In this document: positions 17,275 to 26,659 of the stretch, piece after piece
How positions within the stretch are numbered: the stretch's first letter is position 1
Layout: every line of letters starts with the position of its first letter
Assembly (NCBI RefSeq): GCF_000591415.1
Contig: NZ_JEMF01000062.1
Location: 1-50,342, forward strand
Length of the DNA stretch: 50,342 bases
From: Cobetia crustatorum
GTDB lineage: Bacteria > Pseudomonadota > Gammaproteobacteria > Pseudomonadales > Halomonadaceae
Reading direction: 5' to 3'
The notes under the pieces: model-generated
The model's database searches: none
The model's input: the letters and a program-made list of their open reading frames with translations, nothing else
Told to the model about the DNA's origin: nothing
Position numbers and translations under genes: made by a program

Positions 17275-18246
17275 ATGAAACTCAGACATAACCTGCGCCA
17301 GCTACAGATATTCCAGGAAGTGGTGCGTACCGGTAGTCTTTCGCAGGCTGCGCGTAGACTTGCCTTGACGCAGCCTGCGGTGAGTACCGCGATCGCCAAT
17401 CTCGAGCATGAGGTCGGTTTTCTGCTTTTTCGACGCAATCACTATGGCACTCAGCTGACACCAGAGGCGGTCCACCTGGCCGAGGGAGTCGACAAGGTGC
17501 TGGCCTCGGTGGGGCATCTGGACGAGCTGACGGATGGTTTGCGTGATGGTCATGCCGGCAAGCTGACGGTCGCGGCGATGCCGGGGTTGTCGCCGACCGT
17601 GATGCCCAAGGTGATGGCGCGCTATCTGATGGACTATCCCAACAGTCGGCTGTCATTGCAGACATTCAGTTCGCGCAAGATCGCGGAGTGGGTGGCAGAG
17701 GGCCAGTTCGATCTGGGAGTGATCGAGGCAGATGCGGCGGTAGAGGAGCTGGTGCTTGAAGAGTACCGGTTATGCATGACGCTCGCGGTTCCCAAGGGGC
17801 ATCGTCTGGCAGAGCGCACGTCACTGACACCGCAGGATCTGGCCGGTGAGACCATGATCACTCTGGACCAGCATCACCAGAGTACGCTCAAGCTGGCGCG
17901 TGCTTTCCAGCAGGCCGGCATGACGCTGCAGGCGAGCATCGAGACCCATCTGTTCCCCTCTGTCGCGATGCTGGTCAATGAGGGGCTGGGTATCGCATTG
18001 ATTGATCCCGTGACGGCAGAAACGATGCTGGAACGTCGGGATTGCCACCTTTGCGTCGTGCCTTTCGTGCCGACGATCACACTGGACGTCGCTCTGATCA
18101 CTTCGCGGTTTCATGCGGTGTCACGACAAGGTCAGCGTTTCATGCCGTATCTGAGAGCGGAACTTGCCGATTGGCAATCGCGCTCAGAAGAGCGTCATGC
18201 CATTACGGTGCAGCAGGCTGAGGGGGATGCAACAACCACTGGGTGA
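17275..18246 (+). CDS. LysR-family regulator divergent from the symporter
   Basis: LysR regulator of 323 residues. The N-terminal winged helix-turn-helix (LRQLQIFQEVVRTGSLSQAARRLALTQPAVSTAIANLE) is followed by a co-inducer domain (GKLTVAAMPGLSPTVMPKV and so on). It is transcribed away from the SSS symporter gene with a 131-bp shared promoter region, the classic arrangement for a LysR activator of an adjacent transport unit. The C-terminus runs 44 bases into the end of the opposing GcvA-like gene, so the two genes overlap tail to tail. The last 20 or so residues look unstructured. No strong ribosome-binding site precedes the ATG. Confidence 0.88.
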   Translation: MKLRHNLRQLQIFQEVVRTGSLSQAARRLALTQPAVSTAIANLEHEVGFLLFRRNHYGTQLTPEAVHLAEGVDKVLASVGHLDELTDGLRDGHAGKLTVAAMPGLSPTVMPKVMARYLMDYPNSRLSLQTFSSRKIAEWVAEGQFDLGVIEADAAVEELVLEEYRLCMTLAVPKGHRLAERTSLTPQDLAGETMITLDQHHQSTLKLARAFQQAGMTLQASIETHLFPSVAMLVNEGLGIALIDPVTAETMLERRDCHLCVVPFVPTITLDVALITSRFHAVSRQGQRFMPYLRAELADWQSRSEERHAITVQQAEGDATTTG

Positions 18247-19127
18247 AGCGCTGTGCCGGCTGGCTCATGTGTCGATGCTGAGGGGTGAGCAACGACAGCG
18301 TGCCGATGCTGGGCAAGGTCTGGGGCAGTGCCTTCACGAGGCGTCCCTGAGTGATGTCGTCTTTCAGCAGCTTCGACCAGCACAGGATGACACCCTGTCC
18401 CGCCAGGGCGGAATGCAGGAGTAGCTGGTAGCTATTGGCGCGCAGGCTGTGTGCGGGTTCCTGCCAGTCGAAGCCCAGTGACTCGAACCAGTGCTGCCAG
18501 GTCAGCCAGTCCCTGAAGTGATCCTCGACGATCAGCAATGTATGACGAGTGAGCAGGTCGTGTGGGCCGCCAATGGCATCGTGGCACTCAAGATAGGTAG
18601 GGCTGCAGACGGCGATGACTTCCTCGTCGTGAAAGATGGGGTCTGCGCTCAGTCCCGGAGTCGATCTCATGCGAGAGGTGGTAATAGATTCCGAGATCGA
18701 ACTCGGCGAGATCCAGTCGGTAGGGGTCTTCTACCGTCAGGATGCGCAACTCGATGTCTGGATGGGCCTCACGAAACAGCGGGAGCTGCCGCGCCAGCCA
18801 GGTCGAGGCTATCGCCGGACTGGTGGCCAGGGTGAGCTGACGCTCATTGCCACGACGTCGCTGGCGGGTGGTCTCGTCAGCCAGTTCGCGTAATACGCGA
18901 CGCACCACGCGATAGTAGTTTTCGCCTGCCGGTGTGGGTCTCAGGCCATCATGGTCACGCGCGAACAGCGGGCGGCCGAGATCCTCCTCCAGACGTTTGA
19001 TCTGGCGACTGATGGCGCTCTGGGTCAGATTCAATTCGCGTCCGGCTTGCGTGAAACTGCCATGACGAGCCGCGGCTTCGAAGGCGCGCAGGCATTGCAG
19101 AGGGGGGAGAGCATCACGGGCCGACAT
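18203..19127 (-). pseudogene. GcvA-like LysR regulator, frameshifted
   Basis: LysR gene that would encode about 307 residues. The first part, from the ATG at 19127 (AAGGA about 7 bases upstream), has the helix-turn-helix LQCLRAFEAAARHGSFTQAGRELNLTQSAISRQIKRLE and continues to FDLGIYYHLSHEIDSG. The frame then shifts at a GGG run near 18655-18660, and the rest (LSADPIFHDEEVIAVCSPTYL to the stop at 18203) continues in the next frame. Removing one G restores an uninterrupted LysR protein of normal length. Style and domain order are those of GcvA-type regulators. It lies 121 bp after the hydrolase gene on the same strand. The sequence is otherwise intact, so a sequencing error or very recent mutation is likely. 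Confidence 0.82.
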
Positions 19128-19248
19128 GTGAATCCTTGAGGATTGAGCGGGAGAGTGCTGGCTCAAGGATATCATGATGGCCCGTGATGCTTGTGGCGCG
19201 GATGCCTCAATGGCGTATCCGCGCCTGCCGGTGGCTGTCTCTATCGAC

Positions 19249-21296
19249 CTATACCGCCGTTCTGGGAACGCTGCACTGCCAGTCACGGCGGTGAACTTCC
19301 TCACCGTCTTCCCAGGCAATCTGTTCGGCCTCGAGATGGAAGTGCTCGGCGTCACAGCGCATGCGGTAGTGACTCTCGACGCGGACATCGAATTGCCCCG
19401 GTGTCGTCTCGTCTCGCGCACTATCGTGCGCAGACTGATCACGCCCTGCATGATAGTGCCAGACGATCTCGGCGCGAGTGCGATCCGCCTCGTCAGGGTG
19501 CGCCGTATAGCGTTCGGTGCAGCGCTGCTCGACACGCAAGCCGGTATCGTCAAACGTCATCGCCCCCATGTCGTCCTCGACGATGGTGGTGATCTCGCCA
19601 CTGGCCACATCTTCCATCACGCTGCGCGATGGCTGGGCCACGCGCTGCTCACTGATATTGGCTGGCGGTGCTGATTCGGGCGCCGCGAAGGGATTGGCTA
19701 TCGCCTGGCCTTCAAAGATCGGCAGCTCCAGTGTCTGCAGCCCCGGCAACAGCGTCAGCGCCGAGCGCCTGGCCGCCGGCCATAGCATCGGAAAGCTGGA
19801 GGAGGCGAGCGCGACGCGCAGGCGATGCCCTGCCGGTATCTGATATCCGATCATGTCGAGTTCGAAGGTTATCTGGAGGGGCTCGCCCGGTACGAGGCGT
19901 TGTGGCCGATCATGATCACGCACGATCAGATTGAGCGCGCCGTAGGTGATGCGCGCTACCTGTCCATCCGGCTGCACGTCGCTCAAGCGCACGATCAACT
20001 GGCCACAGTCCTGGTCACTGGCCAGTGTCAGATGCACCTTCGGCTTGCCGAGAATGTCCAGCGGCGCCTCCAGTGGCGCACTGTCAAAGCAGACGGCCAG
20101 GGCATCATCGATGCGCTGATCAGCCGGCAGATCCGGGCCAAACCAGATGGCGCAGTATTCGCCTGATGACGACCCGCGGTCAGCGGCGAGTCGATCACGA
20201 CCGGTGTGGTGAGGGGCTGTTCGTCATGCCCCAGCCCCGTCTCACTCAGTGACATCTCGTGCATCAGGACATTGCGGGCGGGCCAGCCATCCGTCTGCAC
20301 CCAGCGCCCCGGACGCTCGGCATACATCGTCTTCGGTGGCAGGGAATCCTGCAGGTAGAAGGTGGCGGACGGCTCATCCATCACGCCGTTTTCCTCGCCC
20401 TTGAGCCAGTGGTCCCACCAGCGCAGCGCTTCCTGAAGAAAGCCGATGGCTGGGTGGGGGACGGCAAAGTGCGGATACTTGTGAATCCACGGGCCGATCA
20501 GTGCCTTGCGCGGGCAGCTGAGGTTTTCCATCATTCGACTCACGGTATTCTTGTAGGCATCACCCCAGCCGCCGATGGCATAGACCGCCGCTTCGATATT
20601 GGCGTAGTCGGTATTGATGGAACCTTGCCTCCAGTAGTCATCGCGATGCTGATGCGACAGCCATGTCTCGGCGAGCAGTGGCATGTTGTCGAGACGTTCG
20701 TGCCACATGGCCCGCCACTCATCACCCACCAGGCGTGGGTCCGGCGGCGCAGCGGAAAAGCTGAGCATGGTTGCCGCCCAGGCCAGATTCTCGTTGAGCA
20801 GGTTGCCGCCCTTGTAGTGGATGTCGTCAGTGTAGCGATCGTCAGTGGAGCACAGCGTGATGATGGCCTTGAGCGGTTCTGGCGTGTGTGCTGCCAGTTG
20901 CAGCGAATTGAAACCGCCCCAAGAGATGCCCATCATGCCGAGCTTGCCGGTACACCACGGCTGCTGGGCAATCCAATCGATCACTTCCAGCGCATCGGCC
21001 TGCTCTAGTGGCAGATATTCATCTTCCATCAGTCCCTGGGATTCGCCGTTGCCACGCATGTCGACCCGTACGCTGGCATAGCCATGCCCGGCGAAATAGG
21101 GATGCGTCAACGCATCGCGCGGCGCAGTGCCGTCATTCTTGCGATAGGGCAGGTATTCCAGAATGGCGGGTACCGGTGCCTGTTCTGCCCCCTCTGGCAA
21201 CCAGATTCTGGCGGCTAGGTGCGTGCCATCCGAAAGCGGAATGAGGAGGTGTTCTATCTCGCGGACGGTATACGGGAAGTCAGTCTTGACCTGCAT
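19249..21296 (-). pseudogene. CocE/NonD-type (X-Pro dipeptidyl-peptidase S15 family) hydrolase, frameshifted
   Basis: Serine hydrolase gene for about 682 residues in the CocE/NonD class. The N-terminal alpha/beta-hydrolase part has DGTHLAARIWLPEG, EYLPYRKNDGTAPRD, VRVDMRGNGESQG and the nucleophile elbow GMMGISWGGFNSL. A C-terminal jelly-roll domain follows (VHLTLASDQDCGQLIVRLSDV onward). The frame breaks near 20175 after DSPLTAG; adding one G to the GGG run there restores an open frame reading GSSSGEYCAIWFGPDLP. The ATG at 21296 is separated by a single base from the BCCT stop, so the two are translationally coupled. These enzymes cleave esters or amides of varied small molecules. The substrate is unknown; being coupled to a BCCT importer suggests hydrolysis of the imported compound. 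Confidence 0.83.
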
Positions 21297-21297
21297 G

Positions 21298-22880
21298 TCA
21301 CGTGTCCTTGTGGTCAGGGGTCATAAGAGCGCTCGCGGCATGATCAGGTGCGGAGGGCATCTCGCCCTTGAGCTCAAGCAGCTGTGGTTGGCTCATCCAG
21401 TGCCACAGAGAGCCACTGGCGAGCAGAATGATGATCAGTGCCGGCAGTCCGCCCAGATTGGACAGCATCTTGACGCCATCGATACCCACGAAGCTTGTCA
21501 TCACCCAGGCGATCACACCGACCATGGCACCCCAGAGTACTTTCATCGGTACACCGGCATTTGTCTCGGTGTCGGCGGTCAGGCCGCGCGTGCACAGATT
21601 GCCGATGGCATCGGTATTGGAATCCGCCGCCGTCACGTAAGAGACGAAGGCGATGAACAGCAGTAGCGGAATCCACAGGCCGGACAGCGGCAGCTCATCG
21701 AACAGACGATAAAGGACGTGCTCGACGCCTTGCTCATTGAGGACACTGTTGAGGTCCAGGCCCGTGTGTAGCTGGAAGTAGAGCGTCGCGCTGGAGAAGA
21801 TGGTGATCCACGCCACGGCAAATAGGGCGGGGTACAGAAGATTGATGCGCAGGAATTCACGTACGGTATAGCCCCGTGAGATGCGCCCCAGAAACAGCGC
21901 GGTTACCGGCGCCCAGGCGAACCAGATGGCCCAGTAGAAGATGGACCACCAGTACGGCCATTGGTCATTGCCCGCGGCACCCGTGAACAGGCTGCGCGTG
22001 AAGAAGTTGTCCAGGTAGGCACCAAAGGATTCCACGCCCAGCTTGAGCATGAAGACGGTAGGGCCAAACACGAAAACGAACAATCCCAGTGCCAGCAACA
22101 GCAGAGCATTCAATGACGATAGACGTGCGATCCCTTTCTGCAGGCCACTGGCGGCCGAGGCCACGAACGTGACGACGATGATTGCGATGATGATGCCCAG
22201 GCGCAGTGGACTGGTATCGCCTTCGATATATTGATTCAAGCCACCTGCAAGCGTGATGGCGCCGGTACCGAGTGTCGACGCCATGCCGGCGACCAGCGAG
22301 TAAAGGGCGAGCGCATCGATCAAGCCACCGTAGCGGGTGATACGCGTCCCGAAGACGGGTTCCAGCATGCTGGTGATCGAGAAGGTCTGGCGACGATTGT
22401 AAAAGGCCAATGCGAAGACCAGTGCCGGGACGGCGTAGATGGCATAGGGCGTGAATGACCAGTGCAGGAACATGGTCGACATGCTGAAGAGGATGGCTTC
22501 CTTGGAACCGGCTTCGATCCCCAGTGATTCTGGCGGCCCCATCAGATGATAGAGCGGCTCAGCCGTGGTCCAGAACAGCACGCCTACCGCCAGCGTGGTG
22601 CAGAGTGTGATGGAGAACCAGCGCGTCTTGCTCAGCAGTGGCGTCGCTGCATCCCCTCCGATGCGAATATTGCCCAGTGGAGAGAAGTAGACGATCACTG
22701 CCAGTATCAGCAGATAGAGACTGCCAAGCTGAACAGCCAGGCAAAGTTGTCGAGTATCAAGGTGTTCAGCGCAGTGGTCGCGCCGAGGAAGGCTTCGAGA
22801 TCCATCAGACTGGCGATGACTGCCGCAATCAGAACTAGAAAGGTTGGCCAGAAGACCAGATGTCGAATAGAACGCACCAT
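21298..22880 (-). pseudogene. BCCT-family transporter, frameshifted near the N-terminus
   Basis: Betaine/carnitine/choline-type transporter gene for about 527 residues. The ATG at 22880 has GGAG about 10 bases upstream and gives MVRSIRHLVFWPTFLVLI; the frame breaks near 22730 after FAWLFSL. Adding one G there yields GSLYLLILAVIVYFSPLG and the rest of a full BCCT protein. The core SIFYWAIWFAWAPVTALFLGRISRG keeps the Trp-rich segment of helix 8. The glycine stretch before FW-AEP, usually GMGIG in betaine symporters, reads TTLAVGV here, so substrate or ion coupling may differ. It lies between an aldehyde dehydrogenase gene and the coupled CocE-type hydrolase gene. A sequencing error is a likely cause of the break. 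Confidence 0.83.
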
Positions 22881-23010
22881 ACGCTAGTACTCCACGTTTG
22901 TTGTTGGTGTGGTGGTGTGACCCGCTACCTTATCGGCTCATCGGGGGGGCGGCCGCAAACGCGAGTTGTGTATGGGGGTATGACGCCCACGCATATTCAC
23001 CTAACGTCGC

Positions 23011-23058
23011 AAGGCGCCACTGTTGAAGCTACAACGAATGCAGCAACAGTGACGCCTT
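23011..23058. terminator. Large stem-loop between BCCT and aldehyde dehydrogenase genes
   Basis: Arms at 23011-23025 and 23044-23058 pair AAGGCG with CGCCTT and ACTGTTG with CAACAGT, with a 2-base internal mismatch and an 18-base loop. It starts 26 bp after the aldehyde dehydrogenase stop on the minus strand, where it could terminate or attenuate transcription before the BCCT gene. There is no T-run. Confidence 0.55.
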
Positions 23059-23084
23059 GTCGTTCAGCAGCATGCGGGCGCGGT

Positions 23085-24680
23085 TTATTCCAGACTGGCG
23101 CCATAGCCGAAGTTGGCCGCCGGTTGTGCTGCCGTCTCGACCCACACGCTTTTCACTTCACTGTATTCGCGCAGTGCATCCAGACCGGATGAACGCCCAT
23201 AGCCGCTCTCGCCGTAGCCACCAAACGGCGAGCTGACATGAATGGTCTTGTAGCTGTTGACCCAGAAGGTGCCGGCACGCACCTGACGTGCCACGCGATG
23301 CGCGCGGCCGACGTCGCGTGTCCACACCGCGCCTGCCAGTCCGAAGCGGCTATCGTTGGCGATGCGGATGGCATCGGCCTCATCCTCGAAGGGAATCGCG
23401 ATCACGACCGGCCCGAATATTTCTTCCTGAGCGCATGTCAGCGCGTTATGCCCCGTGAGCACGGTCGGGTTGATGTAGTAGCCGGGGGCGTCGGGAATCG
23501 GGTCCGCTGACGAGCCTTCCAATACGGCGCCTTCCTTTAGGGCGCCAGTCAGCATCGCTTTCACATGCTGATACTGCTTGGCATTGTTGATCGGGCCGAT
23601 CTGAGTGTCGGGATCCAGCGGATTGCCGACCGCGAATTGCGTCGCAGCCTCGGCCAGTGCCGCAGTGAATCTGTCAAAGATCGAGGCCTGAACCAGCAAT
23701 CGTGAACCGGAGACACAGCTCTGACCGGCACCGGAGAAGATGGCAGCCTGAGCACCGCGCAGTGCGACCTCGAGATCGGCATCCTCGAACACGATATTGG
23801 CCGACTTGCCGCCCAGTTCCAGCACGACCGGGATGCAGCGCTGGGCAGCTGCCGTGGCGATGTGACGACCGGTGGCGGGTGAGCCGACGAACACGACCTT
23901 GCGAACATCCCCCTCGGCAATGAAGGCCTGGCCGATGGTATGGCCGTAGCCGGCGATGACGTTGACCAGTCCGCGTGGTACGCCCGCGCGCTCGATCAAC
24001 ACGCCTAGCACCAGGGAAGACAGTGCGGTCAGCTCGGACGGTTTGAGAATCACGGCATTGCCGGCCGCGATGGCCGGGGCGATCTGCCAACCGGCGGTGA
24101 AGATCGGGGCATTCCACGGTGTGATCTGCAGTACCGTGCCCAGCGGTTCGTAGGTCACGTAGTTGAGGTGTGAGGTCGGTACCGGAATCACCTCGCCGTG
24201 CAGCTTGTCTGCCCAACCCGCGTAGTACTCGAACATCTCCGCTACCTTGGCCACCTCGACTCGCGCATCACGGATCGGTTTGTTGGCCGTCAACGACTCA
24301 AGTTCAGCCAGCACACCTGCCTGCTCGCGAATCAAGGCACCGACGTGATACATGGCGCGGCCACGCGCTTGAGCGGTAAGCGCCCACCATTCGGCCTGCG
24401 CACGCCGAGTGACCTGCGCTGCCAGCGCGACCTGTGAAGCATCCGCATCGGGATAAGACAGCATCAGGCTGTCATCATGGGCGTTGCGTACCTCGATGGG
24501 CGCACCCGTACCGATGACGAAGGTGCCATCGATCAGGCTGCCGATCACGCTATCCGCCATATCGGCGTCCATGCCGTCGGCGCCCTGTACGCAGCGACCC
24601 TCTCGGAAGGGTTGCATCAATTCTTGAATGCGGTGTGACACGCGTGTGGACTGAGGGGCTGTCATGAGCGACATGGTCAT
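23085..24680 (-). CDS. NAD(P)-dependent aldehyde dehydrogenase
   Basis: Aldehyde dehydrogenase of 531 residues with all key parts present: the cofactor/catalytic Asn and Lys in TPWNAPIFTAGWQIAPAI and AVILKPSE, the general base in VLELGGKSANIVFED, the nucleophile Cys in GAGQSCVSGSRLL and the late EEIFGPVV. Its start overlaps the stop of the upstream dehydrogenase gene as ATGA (24680-24677). An in-frame ATG at 24674 is better spaced from GGAG and may be the true start. About 50 extra N-terminal residues precede the usual ALDH fold. Together with the 3-hydroxyisobutyrate-dehydrogenase-like enzyme it would oxidise an alcohol or semialdehyde to an acid. Exact substrate unknown. Confidence 0.88.
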   Translation of the reverse strand: MTMSLMTAPQSTRVSHRIQELMQPFREGRCVQGADGMDADMADSVIGSLIDGTFVIGTGAPIEVRNAHDDSLMLSYPDADASQVALAAQVTRRAQAEWWALTAQARGRAMYHVGALIREQAGVLAELESLTANKPIRDARVEVAKVAEMFEYYAGWADKLHGEVIPVPTSHLNYVTYEPLGTVLQITPWNAPIFTAGWQIAPAIAAGNAVILKPSELTALSSLVLGVLIERAGVPRGLVNVIAGYGHTIGQAFIAEGDVRKVVFVGSPATGRHIATAAAQRCIPVVLELGGKSANIVFEDADLEVALRGAQAAIFSGAGQSCVSGSRLLVQASIFDRFTAALAEAATQFAVGNPLDPDTQIGPINNAKQYQHVKAMLTGALKEGAVLEGSSADPIPDAPGYYINPTVLTGHNALTCAQEEIFGPVVIAIPFEDEADAIRIANDSRFGLAGAVWTRDVGRAHRVARQVRAGTFWVNSYKTIHVSSPFGGYGESGYGRSSGLDALREYSEVKSVWVETAAQPAANFGYGASLE

Positions 24681-25597
24681 TCTCCGTGGCCGTAGAGGGT
24701 AGGGTCGGTACGCTGAACGATGGCGCAGAAGTCTTCGCTGTCATCCAGCGTGGCGCTGCTGTCATCCCACAGCTGCGCGACGGTAGCTGAGAGGGGCAGC
24801 TCCATCCCCAGGCGTGCCGTCAGATCACTGGCCAGTCCGACATCCTTGCGCATCAGTCCCATGCTGAAGCCAGAATCGTAGGCCTTGTTGATCACCCAGC
24901 TGGGGAACATGACCTGGGTCGCGCCGCTACGTCCCGATCCCGCGTTCAATCCTTCGAGCAGCTTCTCCGGTGAGACACCGGCCCTGGCGGCCATGGAAAC
25001 GGCCTCTGCCGTGCTGATCAGATGGCAGGCGGCAAGCATGTTGTTGGCAATCTTGGCGACATTGCCTGCGCCGCAGCTGCCGACGTGTACGCGGGTACCA
25101 CTCATGGCTTCCAGTACCGGCATGGCGCGTGCGAGCACGTCATCCTCGGCTCCGATCACCATCGACATGCTGCCAGTGGCAGCGCCTTTTGGGCCACCGG
25201 AGACGGGAGCATCAATGAAGTCGATACCGCGTGTGGCCAGGGCTGCCGCTACCTTGCGACTGGTCTCGGGGGTGGAGGTGGTGGTGTCGATCACGATCAG
25301 CCCCGGCTTGCCCAGGGCCAGCAGACTGATGGCGTCCTGTTCGTTTTCCTGAGCGCCTTCCCTGCCCAGACACAGCTGCTCCACATGCTCTGCCTTGGGA
25401 AGTGAGAGGATCACGATATCGATCGTCTCCAGCAGCTCGGCAAGCGAGCTGACCGGTGTGACACCTGCTGCGGCCGCTTTCTCACGCGCCGCCTCCGAGA
25501 GGTCAAATCCGAATACAGGGAATGCATGACGGGCGAGGGTGGCGGCCATGCCGCCGCCCATGTTGCCCAGGCCAATAACACCGACGGTTGTTGTCAT
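24677..25597 (-). CDS. 3-hydroxyisobutyrate dehydrogenase-family oxidoreductase
   Basis: Beta-hydroxyacid dehydrogenase of 306 residues. It has an N-terminal Rossmann motif VGVIGLGNMGGGMA (residues about 5-18), the substrate signature FIDAPVSGGPKGAATGSM and the catalytic Lys in GAGNVAKIANNMLAA. The family oxidises 3-hydroxyisobutyrate, tartronate semialdehyde, 2-hydroxymethylglutarate and similar compounds with NAD(P)+, so the substrate is not fixed. It is first in the leftward unit and overlaps the aldehyde dehydrogenase gene by 4 bases. A divergent LysR gene starts 129 bp away and is its probable regulator. Confidence 0.87.
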   Translation of the reverse strand: MTTTVGVIGLGNMGGGMAATLARHAFPVFGFDLSEAAREKAAAAGVTPVSSLAELLETIDIVILSLPKAEHVEQLCLGREGAQENEQDAISLLALGKPGLIVIDTTTSTPETSRKVAAALATRGIDFIDAPVSGGPKGAATGSMSMVIGAEDDVLARAMPVLEAMSGTRVHVGSCGAGNVAKIANNMLAACHLISTAEAVSMAARAGVSPEKLLEGLNAGSGRSGATQVMFPSWVINKAYDSGFSMGLMRKDVGLASDLTARLGMELPLSATVAQLWDDSSATLDDSEDFCAIVQRTDPTLYGHGE

Positions 25598-25697
25598 TAT
25601 GTCTTCCTGCGCAGTGTGATCTGTTGAGTGGGATGCTGTGTTGAAGAGTATGGACAGGGAGTCTCTGTTCCAGCAATAATCCAGAATTCACATTCAT

Positions 25698-25714
25698 GTT
25701 GCTTTAAAAGCAAC
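25698..25714. promoter_or_regulatory. Perfect palindrome in the LysR/dehydrogenase divergent promoter
   Basis: GTTGCTTT-A-AAAGCAAC, 8-bp perfect arms around a single base, lies 11 bp before the LysR start codon and only 5 bases before its AGGAGG ribosome-binding site. Position suggests an autoregulatory LysR site overlapping the leader; it could also form a hairpin in the LysR mRNA that limits translation. Confidence 0.5.
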
Positions 25715-25725
25715 ACAGGAGGCTC

Positions 25726-26655
25726 ATGAGTCTGGTGCAAGAGCGACGTATCGGGCATTTCTATGAAGCGGCCAGGTTGGGCAGCGTTCGCGCCGCCGCG
25801 GACTATCTGAACGTGGCGCCTTCTGCCGTCAGTCGTCAGATCACACAGCTTGAGCACGAGCTGGGCACGCCATTGCTTGAACGTCATCGTCGAGGGGTCA
25901 AGCCCACCGAGGCGGGGGAGCGGGTATTACAGTACTACCGGCAACGCCTGGCGCAGCAGGAGGTATTGCTGGAGTCATTGCAGTCGCTGAAAGGCCTGCA
26001 GAGTGGCTCGTTGATACTGGCGATCGGAGAGGGATTCATCGAGGGGCTGGCGGGGCCGCTCAGTCAGTTCTCGACGCGGTATCCGGGCATCGAGATCAAG
26101 GTCAATGTCTGCGGCACCAATGAGGTGATCCGTCAGGTCGTCGAGGATGAGGCGCATCTGGGGTTGGTCTTCAATCCCACCGGAGATCCAAGGATTCGTG
26201 CACACGCCTCACAGCAACAGCCGGTATGTGCTGTCGTCAGTCCTGAGCATCCACTGGTGTCGACCGCCACTTCCGCAACGCCGTTGCTGACGCTTGAGGC
26301 GTTATCTGCCTATCCGCTGGCATTGCCGGAGGTCTCCTTCGGCATTCGTCAGATTCTGACGTTGGCGGAGCATCAGGCAGGCGTCATGTTGCGTCCGACA
26401 CTCACCTGCAATGCCATCGCGATGCTCAAGCAGTTCGCACTGCATGGCGGGGTGACCTTGCTGCCGGAGTTTGTCGTCAATGAGGAAGTCAATGCGGGAG
26501 GACTGTGCCGGATTTCCCTTGAAGGAGACCTGTTCGCCAGTCCACATGTTCGGCTCATCAGCCGTCTGGGGCGGCAGTTGAGTGTCGCGGCCAATCGCCT
26601 GTTGATACTGCTGCTGCAAGACATGTCGGCCTTCAGTCATTCGCGCTCTTCGTGA
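25726..26655 (+). CDS. LysR-family regulator
   Basis: LysR regulator of 309 residues with the winged helix-turn-helix IGHFYEAARLGSVRAAADYLNVAPSAVSRQITQLEHELG and an effector domain starting near residue 92 (GSLILAIGEGFIEGLAG). The ATG at 25726 follows AGGAGG by 5 bases. It is divergent from the 3-hydroxyisobutyrate-dehydrogenase-like/ALDH/BCCT/hydrolase unit, which it most likely controls. It ends 4 bp from the tail of the next, convergent LysR gene. No odd features in the protein. Confidence 0.88.
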   Translation: MSLVQERRIGHFYEAARLGSVRAAADYLNVAPSAVSRQITQLEHELGTPLLERHRRGVKPTEAGERVLQYYRQRLAQQEVLLESLQSLKGLQSGSLILAIGEGFIEGLAGPLSQFSTRYPGIEIKVNVCGTNEVIRQVVEDEAHLGLVFNPTGDPRIRAHASQQQPVCAVVSPEHPLVSTATSATPLLTLEALSAYPLALPEVSFGIRQILTLAEHQAGVMLRPTLTCNAIAMLKQFALHGGVTLLPEFVVNEEVNAGGLCRISLEGDLFASPHVRLISRLGRQLSVAANRLLILLLQDMSAFSHSRSS

Positions 26656-26659
26656 GGAG

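Noticed and set aside
24198-24437. Plus-strand open frames across the aldehyde dehydrogenase and other high-G+C genes
   Set aside because: They are antisense shadows of real genes, with no ribosome-binding sites and no recognisable domains.
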